DNA of 64,000 bases from Roseiarcus sp963753135 (lineage in GTDB: Bacteria > Pseudomonadota > Alphaproteobacteria > Rhizobiales > Beijerinckiaceae). The stretch is from positions 186,001 through 250,000 of the forward strand of contig CAVWBA010000016.1 of assembly GCA_963753135.1 (NCBI GenBank). The letters run 5' to 3'. Under the pieces are notes generated by a model. The model saw only the letters and a program-made list of their open reading frames with translations, made no database searches and was not told where the DNA came from. Made by a program: the position numbers and the translations under genes. Shown piece by piece: positions 9,013-18,247 of this stretch (within the stretch, counting starts at the first letter, position 1; the number at the start of each line of letters is the position of its first letter).

Positions 9013-10299
9013 TTACCCGCGATTGGACCGCCGGTTTCGGCTTTCCGTTCGAGCGGAAAGCGCCTCCGGCGGCGGCTCCCAGCCGAACACGCTGCGGCCG
9101 CCGAGGCCATGCGAGAGGCGGCGCTCTTCGGCGATCACGGCCTCGACCGGCGGACCGGCGCGGCGCTCGACCCGGCGGGCCTCGTCGTCGAGGCGCTTGA
9201 GCGCGGCGAGGCGATCGTCCTCGCCGAGCTTCGCCTTTTGAACCGCCGCCTTCATGACGGAGATCGTCTCGTCATAGACCTTGAGCGGCACGGGGAAGGG
9301 ATGGCGGTCCTTGCCGCCGTGGGCGAAGGAGAAACGCGCCGGATCGGTGAAGCGATAGGGCGCGCCGTGCACCACTTCGGCGACCATCGCGAGCGCCCGC
9401 ACCGTTCGGGCGCCGACGCCGGGAACGAGAAGCAATTCGGCGAAATCGGCCGGTCCCCGATCGGCCGCCGCTCTGAACGTCGCGTGAAGGCGGGGCGCGA
9501 GCACGTCGCTCGCGCGGACGTCGTGATGAGCGGGCATGACGAGATGGGGCAGCGAGAGCTGGATCGGGTCGGGCAGGGGCTTCCGAGGTTTGGTCTCGAT
9601 GGCGGCGAGTTCGCGCGCGAGGCGATCGGGACCGAGCGAAGACAAAAGGTCGAGCTGGGCGCCACGGGAAGCGTCGGCGCGACGATCCGTCAGGTTGACG
9701 ATTTCGCCTTGATGGGCGCCGTCGATCGCCTTGTGCGGCTCCTCGACGAAACTCTCGAGCCCCTCGGACAGCCAATGGTAGCGGCGGGCCGTGCGGCTCG
9801 CATCGTTCATGCCCTGCTGCACGATTGTCCAACGCCCATCGTCGGTGACGATGAAGCCATGCAGGTAGAGGTCGAACCCGTCCTGGACGGCGGCGCTGTC
9901 GACCTTCGCCACGAGCCGGCTGACGTTGGCGAGCGCGCCGCCGTCGATCCCGACCCGCTCGCCGATCGCGGCGAGTTCGAAAGGCGTCTTTCGCGATTGC
10001 TTGCCGCGGCCGCCGCAGACATGGATTCCGAGTTCGCCGGACAAGGGCTCGAGGCCGCGCTTCAGCGCGCCGATGACGCTCGTGGTGATGCCCGAGGAGT
10101 GCCAGTCCATGCCCATGACCGCGCCGAACGACTGGAACCAGAACGGGTGAGCGAGGCGGCGCAGCAACTCGTCGCGGCCGTAATGATGGACGATGGCCTC
10201 GGCGATGACGGCGCCGAGGCGCGTCATGCGGCCCGCGAGCCACAAGGGGACCCGGCCGCCATGCAGCGGCAGATCGGCGCTTCCTGATCTACGGGCCAT
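9013..10299 (-). CDS. DUF763 domain protein
   Basis: Protein of 428 aa matching DUF763, a family of unknown biochemical role found in archaea and scattered bacteria. Recognisable segments are D-L-P-L-H-G-G-R-V-P, H-H-Y-G-R-D-E-L-L-R-R-L, the G-M-D-W-H-S-S-G-I-T-T motif (~63-73), C-G-G-R-G-K and L-L-L-V-P-G-V-G-A-R-T-V-R-A-L, a helix-hairpin-helix-like turn. The last feature suggests nucleic-acid contact. The G-D-W-H-S-S-G motif and conserved His/Asp could be catalytic. It starts with ATG at 10299 and appears monocistronic. A large open frame on the opposite strand is a codon-bias shadow. Confidence 0.88.
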   Translation of the reverse strand: MARRSGSADLPLHGGRVPLWLAGRMTRLGAVIAEAIVHHYGRDELLRRLAHPFWFQSFGAVMGMDWHSSGITTSVIGALKRGLEPLSGELGIHVCGGRGKQSRKTPFELAAIGERVGIDGGALANVSRLVAKVDSAAVQDGFDLYLHGFIVTDDGRWTIVQQGMNDASRTARRYHWLSEGLESFVEEPHKAIDGAHQGEIVNLTDRRADASRGAQLDLLSSLGPDRLARELAAIETKPRKPLPDPIQLSLPHLVMPAHHDVRASDVLAPRLHATFRAAADRGPADFAELLLVPGVGARTVRALAMVAEVVHGAPYRFTDPARFSFAHGGKDRHPFPVPLKVYDETISVMKAAVQKAKLGEDDRLAALKRLDDEARRVERRAGPPVEAVIAEERRLSHGLGGRSVFGWEPPPEALSARTESRNRRSNRG

Positions 10300-10315
10300 G
10301 TGGTGTTCCGAGATT

Positions 10316-10355
10316 CGTTGGCCACTCTAAGCTGACCTTCCTTGGGTGGCCAACG
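10316..10355. repeat. Perfect 10-bp inverted repeat
   Basis: CGTTGGCCAC (10316-10325) and GTGGCCAACG (10346-10355) are perfect inverted copies separated by 20 bp, just upstream of the DUF763 start (10299). A second small pair, CACGAAG and CTTCGTG, follows within 80 bp. It could be an operator or a degenerate intergenic repeat. No T-run makes it a terminator. Confidence 0.35.
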
Positions 10356-10517
10356 GATCAGGACGGGATCGATTCACCAGCAAGGACACGGGAGAGCACG
10401 AAGCTTCTTAGCGATCTTCGTGATCTTGGTGGCGCCAATTCGGTCCGATCGTACGCCGCCATCCGTTAGGTCACTCAAGCAGGTCTGCTTAGAGGATGAT
10501 AAGTTCCGATGGAATCG

Positions 10518-11273
10518 TCATCGTGAGCGCCAGTCGTTCCCCTGGAAACCGTCGTCGATGGCGTAGCCGGCGCCGCGCACGGTTCGGATCGGATCCGGCT
10601 CTCTTCCCTTCGACAGCCTCTTGCGCAGGCGTCCGATGTGCACGTCGACCGTGCGTTCATCGACCTCGGCCGAGCGCCCCCACACCAGATCGAGCAATTG
10701 CGCCCGCGAGAAGACCCGGCCCGGTTTTTCCAGGAGATATTCGAGCAGCCGAAAATCGGTCGGCCCGAGGCGAATGTCGCGACGGCCGCGCCGGACGCGC
10801 CGGGTCAATCGATCGAGATCGAGATCTCCGGCGTAAAGTCGTTCGGCGACCCGTTCGGGCCGGCTGCGCCGGAGGAGGGCGCGCACGCGGGCCATCAATT
10901 CGATCACCGAAAACGGCTTGACGACGTAGTCATCCGCGCCGACCGCGAGACCGCGCACCCGCTCCGATTCTTCCTGCCGGGCGGTGACCATGATGACCGG
11001 CAACGTGCGGGTCGCCTCGCGCGCTCGCAAACGCCGGCAGATCTCGATGCCCGAAACGCCTGGCAGCATCCAGTCGAGAATGAGGAGATCGGGCGCGCTT
11101 TCGATGAGCCTGAGCTCGGCCTCGTCGCCGCGCGCGACGCTCTCCGCGAAATAGCCCTCGGCCTCCAGATTGTAAGTGATCAGCAAAGCCACATCGATCT
11201 CGTCCTCGACCACCAGGATGCGCGGCGCGGAGACGAGGGTAGGATGGCCGACGGGCTTGCTCGTCTCGTTCAT
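10518..11273 (-). CDS. PhoB/OmpR-family response regulator (orphan)
   Basis: Two-component transcription factor of 251 aa. The receiver domain (~18-135) has the acidic pair in V-V-E-D-E, phosphoacceptor Asp in L-I-L-D-W-M-L-P-G-V-S-G, T in M-V-T-A-R and Lys in V-V-K-P-F. The C-terminal winged helix (~148-240) shows the PhoB-like D-F-R-L-L-E-Y-L-L and V-D-V-H-I-G-R-L-R-K-R-L plus I-R-T-V-R-G-A-G-Y. It is very PhoB-like, but no PhoR or pst/phoU gene is adjacent, so it is an orphan here. The first ~17 residues before the domain are unconserved and the start may be internal. Confidence 0.9.
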   Translation of the reverse strand: MNETSKPVGHPTLVSAPRILVVEDEIDVALLITYNLEAEGYFAESVARGDEAELRLIESAPDLLILDWMLPGVSGIEICRRLRAREATRTLPVIMVTARQEESERVRGLAVGADDYVVKPFSVIELMARVRALLRRSRPERVAERLYAGDLDLDRLTRRVRRGRRDIRLGPTDFRLLEYLLEKPGRVFSRAQLLDLVWGRSAEVDERTVDVHIGRLRKRLSKGREPDPIRTVRGAGYAIDDGFQGNDWRSR

Positions 11274-11835
11274 CCGCGGTCAGCTCCGGCAGTCGTAGTC
11301 GTCACGGGTTGCTGGATTTCCTCCCTGTTTGAATCGCATGCGCGCTCTCTATTCGCGGCGAGCGCGAACGTGGCGGCAGGCTCGCGCCCTCGCTCAAACA
11401 CCAGACGGTGGAGACAACAGCAGCGGGGTAAATGGCAGGTAGCCACCCTGACAAAACTGGCGCAACTCGCAGAAATGTGGAGGAGGTCTAAGCTTACACT
11501 GTTCACAATTGGCTATGGAGCTGGCGCGAAATCTACAAATGTACATCGAAAGATTAGCCAGGGTGGCGAAGGTTACCGCCCTAGTACTGCGGGAGGGCGT
11601 CTTCGGGCGCCCGGGACTTTGGGATTGGCCAAACTCGAATCGCTCAGTGGGAGAATTCGACCGGTGGGCCGCTCGGCCATTGCTGCCGACAAACGGGTTA
11701 GCGCAGGCGAGAGTTGGGCCCCGTTCCGCGCGCGGCCAGCTAACTGCGACATTCATCTCCAATTCAGCATGAGAAGCGCAAAGAGCGAGTGTTCGAGAAA
11801 CAAGAGTCGGAAGACTCGCTTTAAGAGGAACTGCA
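11274..11835. other. Intergenic region, no supported gene
   Basis: This 562-bp stretch is lower in GC than its surroundings, especially 11480-11560. Short frames exist on both strands (up to 87 aa on plus, longer ones on minus), but they lack a family match, plausible start signals and codon bias. I see no RNA gene or repeat. Confidence 0.4.
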
Positions 11836-11970
11836 ATGATCAATAAATATGTCGCGATGGGCCTCGGCGCCCTGATCGCCCTCGCGCCCATGGCCGCAGT
11901 GGCCCAAGAGCAGGTCGCCCAGGACCGCTCCCGCAGCCACGGAAGCGAGGCTCCGCGACCACTCACATGA
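11836..11970 (+). CDS. Small secreted peptide (44 aa)
   Basis: A 44-codon frame, M-I-N-K-Y-V-A-M-G-L-G-A-L-I-A-L-A, with a positively charged start, a hydrophobic core and an A-V-A-Q cleavage-like site near residue 23. This leaves a mature tail of about 20 hydrophilic residues rich in Q, R, S, H and P. An AAGAGGAA box precedes the ATG by 6 bp. I do not recognise a family. Signal peptide plus ribosome site argue for a real gene. The long region of nothing around it argues for independent transcription. Function unknown. Confidence 0.5.
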   Translation: MINKYVAMGLGALIALAPMAAVAQEQVAQDRSRSHGSEAPRPLT

Positions 11971-12509
11971 CGAGGGGATCGCATCAGACGCCATGCCCGG
12001 CGTCAGAGCCGCACCGCGGCGCACCACGCAAGGGCTTCAGCCCATCATATGCACAAGATGAACACGGCTCCCGCCGCGGCTCCCAAGAGCTGATCTGTCG
12101 AACTCGCGCCTGACATAAGCGCGACTGAAATGGGCTGGGGGTCGGTCGTACGGCCCCCTTCAGCCGCTGCGAGCTCCGTTGGGCTGGAGCGGTCGGCGAA
12201 TGGCGTGATCGAGCCTCCGGCTGGCAAGGACCGTTCGCCTTAGTTAATCCTCTCTCCGTTCATCCCGCGCCTATCGCCGCATCCGGCGAGGCGCCCGCGC
12301 GGGATCGAATTGCGCTCTCGATCCTTTGGATCGGAGTTTGCGAAGCGCCTGATCCCCAAACGCGCCGCGCGCGAATAACCTGACGCTTCCTTCCCCCGCC
12401 AAAGGGAACATGATAGCTCTCTGCCCGCGTCATAAGCGCTGGGGCTGAGTCTCAAGATGCCGAGCCGCATGAGCGATGAGCACGGCGAGATGAAGGGCTT
12501 TGTGCGCTC
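11971..12509. other. Intergenic region upstream of the Mrp operon
   Basis: A 539-bp region with no convincing gene. It must hold the promoter of the antiporter operon, but I see no clear -35/-10 pair. A short frame starting at an ATG near 12469 (M-S-D-E-H-G-E-M-K-G) runs out of frame into the mrpE start and ends at 12560. It could be a leader peptide or an indel-disrupted N-terminus of mrpE. Confidence 0.4.
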
Positions 12510-13058
12510 GTGCGCACTGCCGCGTATTGCATCGATTTCGCTTGTTGGGCCGGCCGGTTGAGCCCGGCGGATGACGCCTCCCCCGGTCTTGCGGGGCCTG
12601 CGGCCACGCGGGCGGCTTTGTTCCTCATCTTTTGGCTCATGATTTCGGGATGGGCGCCGGCTGATCTTCCGGTTGGGCTCGCCGCGGTCGCGGGCGCGAC
12701 ATGGGTGAGTTTGAGATTGCTGCCGCCGAAACGATCGCGGTTGAGGCTTGCCCCGCTCGCGACGCTTGCGGCGAGTTTCTTGCGCCAGTCGGTGGTTTCG
12801 GGAACGGACGTCGCCTGGCGGGCGCTCAATCCAAACCTGAGGCTTAAGCCCGGATTCGTGGCCTGCCCGTTGCGTTTGCCCGAAGGGGGCGAACGAAGCG
12901 CGTTCTGCGCGTTCTCGAGTCTGATGCCGGGAACGCTGCCTACGGGCGCGAACGAACGGGACGAGCTTCTGGTTCACTGCCTCGACGTCGGCCAGCCGGT
13001 CGCGGCCAATCTCAAGGCGGAAGAGCGGCTGTTCATCCGGGCGATCGGCCTTGACTGA
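12510..13058 (+). CDS. mrpE: Mrp-type cation/proton antiporter subunit E
   Basis: MnhE/MrpE family membrane subunit of the multi-subunit Na+(K+)/H+ antiporter, 182 aa from a GTG codon. The hydrophobic L-F-L-I-F-W-L-M-I-S-G-W segment followed by A-D-L-P-V-G-L and L-R-L-L-P-P is the family signature. The C-terminal soluble part contains L-M-P-G-T-L-P and L-L-V-H-C-L-D. The ~30 residues before the first helix are unusual for MrpE, so the true start may be further in or the N-terminus may be disturbed by an indel. It overlaps mrpF by 8 bp. First gene of the operon. Confidence 0.85.
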   Translation: MRTAAYCIDFACWAGRLSPADDASPGLAGPAATRAALFLIFWLMISGWAPADLPVGLAAVAGATWVSLRLLPPKRSRLRLAPLATLAASFLRQSVVSGTDVAWRALNPNLRLKPGFVACPLRLPEGGERSAFCAFSSLMPGTLPTGANERDELLVHCLDVGQPVAANLKAEERLFIRAIGLD

Positions 13059-13332
13059 TTTTCTTCTCGCGACGGCGGGCGTGATCCTCTTTACGGTGGC
13101 GGTCGGCCTCGTGCGCATCCTGAGCGGCCCAGGCGACGCCGACCGCATGATGGCGGCGCAGCTCATCGGCACCGGGGGGATCGGTTCGCTGCTTCTGATT
13201 GCTGTGGCGACCGGCGCGCGCGGCGTCGAAGATGTCGCGCTCGGGCTCGCGCTGCTCGCCGCCTTCGCCTCCGCGGCTTTCGTCAATAGCGGCGCGCCGG
13301 CGGAGGATCGTGACGCCGCGGACGGCCGATGA
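13051..13332 (+). CDS. mrpF: Mrp-type antiporter subunit F
   Basis: Small membrane protein of 93 aa with three helices. The conserved G-P-G-D-A-D-R-M-M-A-A-Q motif of MrpF/PhaF lies near residues 26-37. Translation starts at a TTG that overlaps the end of mrpE, and it overlaps mrpG by 4 bp, which indicates coupled translation. MrpF sits in the antiporter complex next to the ND5-like subunits. Confidence 0.92.
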   Translation: MTDFLLATAGVILFTVAVGLVRILSGPGDADRMMAAQLIGTGGIGSLLLIAVATGARGVEDVALGLALLAAFASAAFVNSGAPAEDRDAADGR

Positions 13333-13619
13333 GTCTCGTCGACCTCTTCAGCATCGCCGCGATCGGCGCCGGCGTCTTTTTCTTCCTTGCCGGCACGGTG
13401 GGGCTCTTGCGCTTTCCTGACGCTCTCAGCCGGCTGCACGCGCTGACCAAGGCCGACAATCTCGGCCTCGGCCTCGTCGTGCTTGGCCTCCTGCCGCGCG
13501 CGGAAAGTCCGCTCGCCGCGCTCAAGCTCGTCGCCATCTGGGCGCTCGTGCAATTGGCCGGCGCGACGACGGCGCAGCTCGTCGGGCGCGCGGTGCGGCG
13601 CAAGGGAACGGCCGCATGA
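13329..13619 (+). CDS. mrpG: Mrp-type antiporter subunit G
   Basis: Membrane subunit of 96 aa of the MnhG/PhaG family. The diagnostic G-L-L-R-F-P-D-A-L-S-R-L-H-A-L-T-K stretch lies at about residues 25-41, followed by A-D-N-L-G. Three hydrophobic helices are predicted. The ATGA overlaps with mrpF and with the next gene show a tightly coupled operon. Confidence 0.93.
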   Translation: MSLVDLFSIAAIGAGVFFFLAGTVGLLRFPDALSRLHALTKADNLGLGLVVLGLLPRAESPLAALKLVAIWALVQLAGATTAQLVGRAVRRKGTAA

Positions 13620-14563
13620 GCGTTCTGCAGGCGCTCGACATCGGCCTCGCATTCCTGGTTTTCGCCGTCGCGGCCTGGACGATTTTCGCCCGGGGAGCCT
13701 TCGCGGCGACAGTCGGCTATGTCGTCTATGGACTGCTGCTGTCGCTCGTCTGGATTCGCCTGTTCGCGGTCGACGCGGCGCTGACGGAGGCGGCGATCGG
13801 CAGCGGCGTGACCGGCGTTTTGCTTATCGGCGCCGCGGCGCGATTGCGCGGCGCCGAGAGAGCCGCGGCCGAGACGTCGTTGAGCGGCTTGCCGCGGCTT
13901 CTCGCCGCCGGCCTGTGTGTCCTCGTCGCGTTGGCGCTCGCTTGGGTCGTGCTGCTGTTTCCCGACCAGGGCCCGTCGCTGGCGCCGCAGTCAATGCGGC
14001 ATCTGCCCGAGACCGGCCTGGGCAATCCGGTGACGGCGGTTCTCATCGCCTATCGCGCGTTCGACACCATGCTGGAAAAGGTCGTGCTGGTTCTGGCCGT
14101 GGTCGGCGTGTGGTCGCTCGCGGCGGACCGATACTGGGGCGGCGCCCCGGAGAGGCGCGCGCGGAGCGGCCGGAGCCTACGCTCGCTTTCCTCGCGCAGG
14201 TGTTGGCGCCGCTCGGCATCCTGGTTGGCGTGCACATTTTTTGGGTCGGCGCCGATGAGCCCGGCGGCGCGTTTCAGGGCGGCGCCATTCTCGCCGCTAT
14301 GTGGATCATCGTCATGATGGCGAGGCTGACTGAAGCGCCCCCGACGAGGGCCCTCTGGCTGCGGCTCGCGCTCATCGCGGGGCCGCTGGTGTTCCTGATC
14401 GTCGGCGCCGGCGGAGCGATTTTCGCTGGAGAGCTTTTTCGCCTATCCGCCGGGGTTCGCCAAGCCAGTGATCCTGTTGATCGAGGCGTTCATGGTCCTC
14501 TCCATCGCCGTGACCCTCCCCATGCTGGTGGCCGGGCCGCCGCGACGCGAGCCCAAGCGATGA
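13616..14563 (+). CDS. MrpA C-terminal domain / MrpB fusion, two compensating indels
   Basis: About 315 aa when repaired. Residues 1-~85 resemble the DUF4040 segment normally found at the C-terminus of MrpA. The region from ~125 to the end is MnhB/MrpB-like, with V-L-A-P-L-G-I-L-V-G and G-A-D-E-P-G-G-A-F-Q-G-G-A-I. The reading frame slips -1 at about 14150 (a G missing near CCGG) and returns by +1 in the T5 run at 14435-14439. After that the original frame gives F-A-K-P-V-I-L-L-I-E-A-F and a stop overlapping mrpC by ATGA. Net frame is unchanged, which argues for read errors. In standard Mrp operons this segment is part of the large MrpA plus a separate MrpB. Confidence 0.8.
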
Positions 14564-14904
14564 CGTCGGCTACTCTGGCTGGCTTTGTCGGGGCGGCGCT
14601 GGTCGGCCTTGGCCTCTATGGCCTCATCGCCAATCCTCAGCCGCTGCGCAAAATTCTGGCGTTCAACGTGATGGGGAGCGGCGTCTTCCTGGTGTTCGGC
14701 ATCGTCGCCCGCAAAGGCGCAGCGGCGGGATTGCCGTCCGATCCCGTGCCGCAGGCGATGGTGATTACGGGCATCGTCGTCGCCTTCGCCGCCAGCGCGC
14801 TCGCCGTAGCCCTGGTGCTCCGGCTGTTCGACGAGACCGGCCGCGCGACGCTGAGCCCCGACGCCTGGACGAAACCTTCCGGCGACGGAGACGAGGCCGA
14901 ATGA
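14560..14904 (+). CDS. mrpC: Mrp-type antiporter subunit C
   Basis: NuoK-like membrane subunit of 114 aa with three helices. The L-G-L-Y-G-L-I-A-N-P-Q-P-L-R-K start and the N-V-M-G-S-G-V-F-L and P-Q-A-M-V-I-T-G-I-V-V segments are typical of MnhC/MrpC. The ATG overlaps the preceding stop (ATGA). NuoK/MrpC form part of the lateral proton path next to the ND5/ND4-type subunits. Confidence 0.92.
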   Translation: MTSATLAGFVGAALVGLGLYGLIANPQPLRKILAFNVMGSGVFLVFGIVARKGAAAGLPSDPVPQAMVITGIVVAFAASALAVALVLRLFDETGRATLSPDAWTKPSGDGDEAE

Positions 14905-14949
14905 CGGCGGATTCCGCCGCCATCGCCGACGACGGCGGGCGGGAGCCTC

Positions 14950-16404
14950 ATGCCGCTGGCGATCCTCTTGCCCGCTCTCGGCGTGCTGCTGTCGCTGCTC
15001 CTGGGCGGCCGGCGGCCGGAACGGATCGCGCTCGGCCTCATGCCGGTGCAATTGGCTGTCGCTCTCGCCATTGCCGCGTTCGTGTGGCGCTCCGGCCAAC
15101 CACTCGTCTATACGCTCGCGGGGTATGCGCCGCCGCTCGGCATCGCGCTCAGGGCAGACGGGTTTTCTGCCGTCATGCTCGTGACGGCCGCGCTGATCAT
15201 GCCCGCGGCCGGGCTATTTGCGCGGGCCAATTTCGCAACGCCGCGGGGTGAGGAGAAACGAGCGCCGCTCGCCTTCTGGACTCTGCTGCAAGGCCTGCAG
15301 GCGGCGCTCAGCCTGTTGTTCCTGGGCGGAGATCTGTTCAACCTCTATGTCGGGCTCGAGCTTCTCACCTTCGCAGCGGTTCCGCTGGTGGCTCTCGACG
15401 GACGTCCGGAGACGGTGGCGGCGGCGCTGCGCTACCTCCTGTTCGCGCTGTTTGGCTCGGTGCTCTATCTGCTCGGCGTCGCGCTGATCTACGGAGCCTA
15501 CGGCACGCTCGACATCGCGCTGCTTGCTTCCCGTATTCGCGCCGAGCCCGCCGTGTGGCTGGCGGTGGGGCTGATGACCGCGGGACTGTTGGCGAAGACC
15601 GCGCTCTTTCCCCTGCATCTGTGGCTGCCGCCGGCCCACGCCAACGCGCCCGCCGCGGCGAGCGCCGTGCTGTCCGGGCTGGTGGTCAAGGGATCGTTCT
15701 TCCTCGTCGTCCGGCTCTGGTTTGACGTCCTGTCGCCGCTTCCGACTCTCATTCCAGGCGCTATTCTCGCCGCGCTCGGGTCGGCGGCGATACTCTTCGG
15801 CAGCGCGCTCGCTCTGCGCCAAGAGCGGCTGAAGCTCTTGGTCGCCTATTCGACGGTGGCGCAGATCGGCTACCTGTTCCTGATGTTTCCGCTTGGCCAC
15901 GGTCCATGGGCGGCGGACGCGTTTGCCGGCGGAATCATGCAGGCGCTCTCGCACGCCTTCGCCAAGGCGGCGATGTTCCTGTCCGCTGGACTCATCGCCG
16001 AATCGCTCGGCCACGACAAGATCGCCGGTCTCGGCGGCGCTGGCAAGGCGATGCCGGTGACGTTCCTGGCGCTTGGCCTCGGCGGACTGTCGCTCATGGG
16101 GCTGCCGCCGAGCGGCGGCTTCGCGGCCAAATGGCTCTTGATGAAGGCCTCGGTCGCCTCCGGCCAGTGGATATGGGCGATCGTCATGGCGGCCGGCGGA
16201 CTGCTGGCGGGCGGTTACCTCTACCGGGTGCTGGCGCCGGCGCTTTCGGGCGAGAGCCCGAAACTAAAGAAGGCGCCTCAGCGCAGCCGCGAGAGCGTCG
16301 CTCTGGCTCTGGCGCTTGCCGCTCTTATGCTCGCGTTCGCGCCGCCCTCGTTCTTCGCCTTTCTGCAAATCGGCCGTCCGGCTGCGGGCGTCGCGTTGCG
16401 ATGA
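14950..16404 (+). CDS. mrpD: Mrp-type antiporter subunit D (ND4/NuoN-like)
   Basis: Proton-conducting subunit of 484 aa with about 14 helices (Proton_antipo_M family). It has the conserved membrane Glu in Y-V-G-L-E-L-L-T-F, lysine in the L-L-A-K-T-A-L-F-P-L-H-L-W-L-P-P-A-H motif and the second lysine in A-F-A-K-A-A-M-F-L. The start ATG at 14950 has GGGAG in front. A second ATG at 14901, overlapping the mrpC stop, lies in another frame and would fit only if an indel occurred near 14945. It overlaps the next gene by ATGA. Confidence 0.92.
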   Translation: MPLAILLPALGVLLSLLLGGRRPERIALGLMPVQLAVALAIAAFVWRSGQPLVYTLAGYAPPLGIALRADGFSAVMLVTAALIMPAAGLFARANFATPRGEEKRAPLAFWTLLQGLQAALSLLFLGGDLFNLYVGLELLTFAAVPLVALDGRPETVAAALRYLLFALFGSVLYLLGVALIYGAYGTLDIALLASRIRAEPAVWLAVGLMTAGLLAKTALFPLHLWLPPAHANAPAAASAVLSGLVVKGSFFLVVRLWFDVLSPLPTLIPGAILAALGSAAILFGSALALRQERLKLLVAYSTVAQIGYLFLMFPLGHGPWAADAFAGGIMQALSHAFAKAAMFLSAGLIAESLGHDKIAGLGGAGKAMPVTFLALGLGGLSLMGLPPSGGFAAKWLLMKASVASGQWIWAIVMAAGGLLAGGYLYRVLAPALSGESPKLKKAPQRSRESVALALALAALMLAFAPPSFFAFLQIGRPAAGVALR

Positions 16405-18036
16405 GCGTGCTCACTGCGCAGTTTGGGCCTAGCCTGCTGGTCGCGACGCTCGCGGCGCCGCTCGTGGTCCTGGCCGCCTCTTTGTGGATGAGGCTGCGCG
16501 CTATCGCGTGGGTGATGACGCCGCTCGCCGCGGCGCCGGCGCTCGCCGCCGCGGTCCTGGGGATCGTGGGCGCTCCGTTCGGGGCCGAACTGCCGGCTTT
16601 GCGCGTGAGCCTCTGGCTCGATCGCCCGGGGGGCCTGCTGCTCGGCGCCGCGGCCCTGGTCTGGCTCATCCGCAGCGTCTTCGCCCTGTCGGATGGGGCG
16701 GGCAGGCCGAACGCCGACCGCTTCGCGGTCGCCTGGCTGCTCACGATGGCCGGCAGCCTCTGGCGTGTTCATCGCCGCCGACCTTTTGACCTTCTATCTG
16801 ATGTATGCGCTGGTCAGCGTTCCGGCCTATTATCTCGTCGCGCATGACGACGACCCGGCCGCGCGCCGGGCAGGGGGCGTCTATCTGGCGTTCGCGCTCA
16901 TCGGCGAAGCGGTGCTCTTGCTCGCTTTCGTCATGCTGGCGGCGGGTGAGCCAAGCGGCAGCGTGCAAATTCGCGACGTCGTGGCGGCGCTGCCGACCTC
17001 GCCCTGGCGCGACGCGGCGCTCGCGCTCCTCATCCTCGGCTTCGGGATGAAGATCGCGCTCATACCCCTGCACGGCTGGATGCCGCTCGCCTATACCGCC
17101 GCGCCCATTCCGGCCGCGGCGGTGTTGAGCGGCGCGGCCGTGAAAGCGGGGGTCATCGGCCTCATCCGCTTTCTGCCCTTCGGCGCGGGCTTGTCCAATT
17201 GGGGCGAGGCGCTCGCGTGGGCCGGATTCCTCTCCGCCTTTTACGGCGTCGCGATCGGCGTGACGCAGCGAAATCCAAAGACGGCGCTCGCCTATTCGAG
17301 CATCAGCCAGATGGGGGTGATCGCCGCGGCGCTCGGCATGGGCTTAGCCGGCGCCCATGAAGGGGCGGCGACGGACGTCGCGTTCTACGCGGCAAATCAT
17401 GTGCTGGCGAAGGCAGCCCTGTTCCTGACCGTGGGCGTGGTCGCCGCGCGCCAGGGCCGCGGCCGGTCGCTGGCGCTCATCGTGGGCGCGGTTCTGGGGC
17501 TCAGCCTCGCCGGATTGCCGCTGACCGGGGGCGCGCTCGCCAAGCTTGCGGTCAAGGGCCAGTTCGGCGACGGCGCCGCCGGACTGGCCGCGCAGCTGTC
17601 GGCGGCGGGAAGCACGGCGCTCATGCTGCACTTCATCATCCAACTGGCCCGATCGCCCACGGAGAGTGCGGCCTCGCCCGAACGCCTCGGGTCGTGGGCG
17701 GCGCTGGCGGTCGCCGCGCTGGCGGTTCCCTGGCTCATGTTCTCCGCGATCGGCAGCCCGGCCGAAGCGTTCGAGCCCGCGAAGCTTTGGGACGCGGTCT
17801 GGCCGATGCTCGTGGGGACCGCGCTGGCCGGCGCCTTATGGGCTGCGGGGGACCGGCTGCCCCGCATTCCCGCCGGCGACATCGTCGTCGCCGAAGAGGC
17901 GGCTTTCCGCGCCTCAGCGCGCCTCGGGGAGGCGTTCGAGCAGGCCGACCGCGACATGCGCCAATGGCCAGCGGCGGGCCTCGCCCTTATCGTGATCGCG
18001 CTCGCCCTGACAGCTGCCGGATGGGCTAGCCGATAG
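16401..18036 (+). CDS. Second MrpD/NuoN-type antiporter subunit, one apparent extra base
   Basis: A second ND2/ND4-like proton-antiporter subunit, about 544 aa when repaired. The frame from 16401 reads up to L-L-T-M-A-G-S-L. From 16761 it continues one base later as G-V-F-I-A-A-D-L-L-T-F-Y-L-M-Y-A-L and runs to 18036. Removing one base near 16761 joins them. Key residues include the K in M-K-I-A-L-I-P-L-H-G-W-M-P and in V-L-A-K-A-A-L-F-L. It takes the place of the N-terminal ND5-like part of MrpA, which is otherwise missing from the operon. It has the length of a D-type subunit rather than of MrpA, and is the last gene of the operon. Confidence 0.82.
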
Positions 18037-18247
18037 CGGCCCCCGCCGAGCCGCTCTGAAGCGTCCCCGCCGCCCCCGGATTACCGACCCGGCCATCCCC
18101 GTGTTTGCACGTGTTTGGCCCGTTGAAGCGGCCGGATGGGGAGAAGCGCAAGCGCGCCTGTCGATCGCACCGACGTTGAAGGGTCAAACACGACCTTGTG
18201 TTCGCGATGATGCTCGGAGGCGGAACTCCTCTTCATCATCGAGCGTT

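Noticed and set aside
8971..10287. 438-codon frame on plus opposite DUF763
   Set aside because: Shadow frame; composition unlike a protein, and the minus frame matches a known family.
11509..11772. 87-codon frame between the PhoB-like regulator and the small peptide
   Set aside because: TTG start, no ribosome site, no recognisable domain.
12240..13652. 470-codon frame on minus across mrpE-mrpG
   Set aside because: Low-complexity R/A/E-rich translation with no family; plus-strand genes overlap by ATGA in normal operon fashion.
14901..15251. Alternative mrpD start at an ATG overlapping mrpC
   Set aside because: It lies in a different frame from the conserved protein; would require another indel near 14945, and the ATG at 14950 has a good ribosome site.
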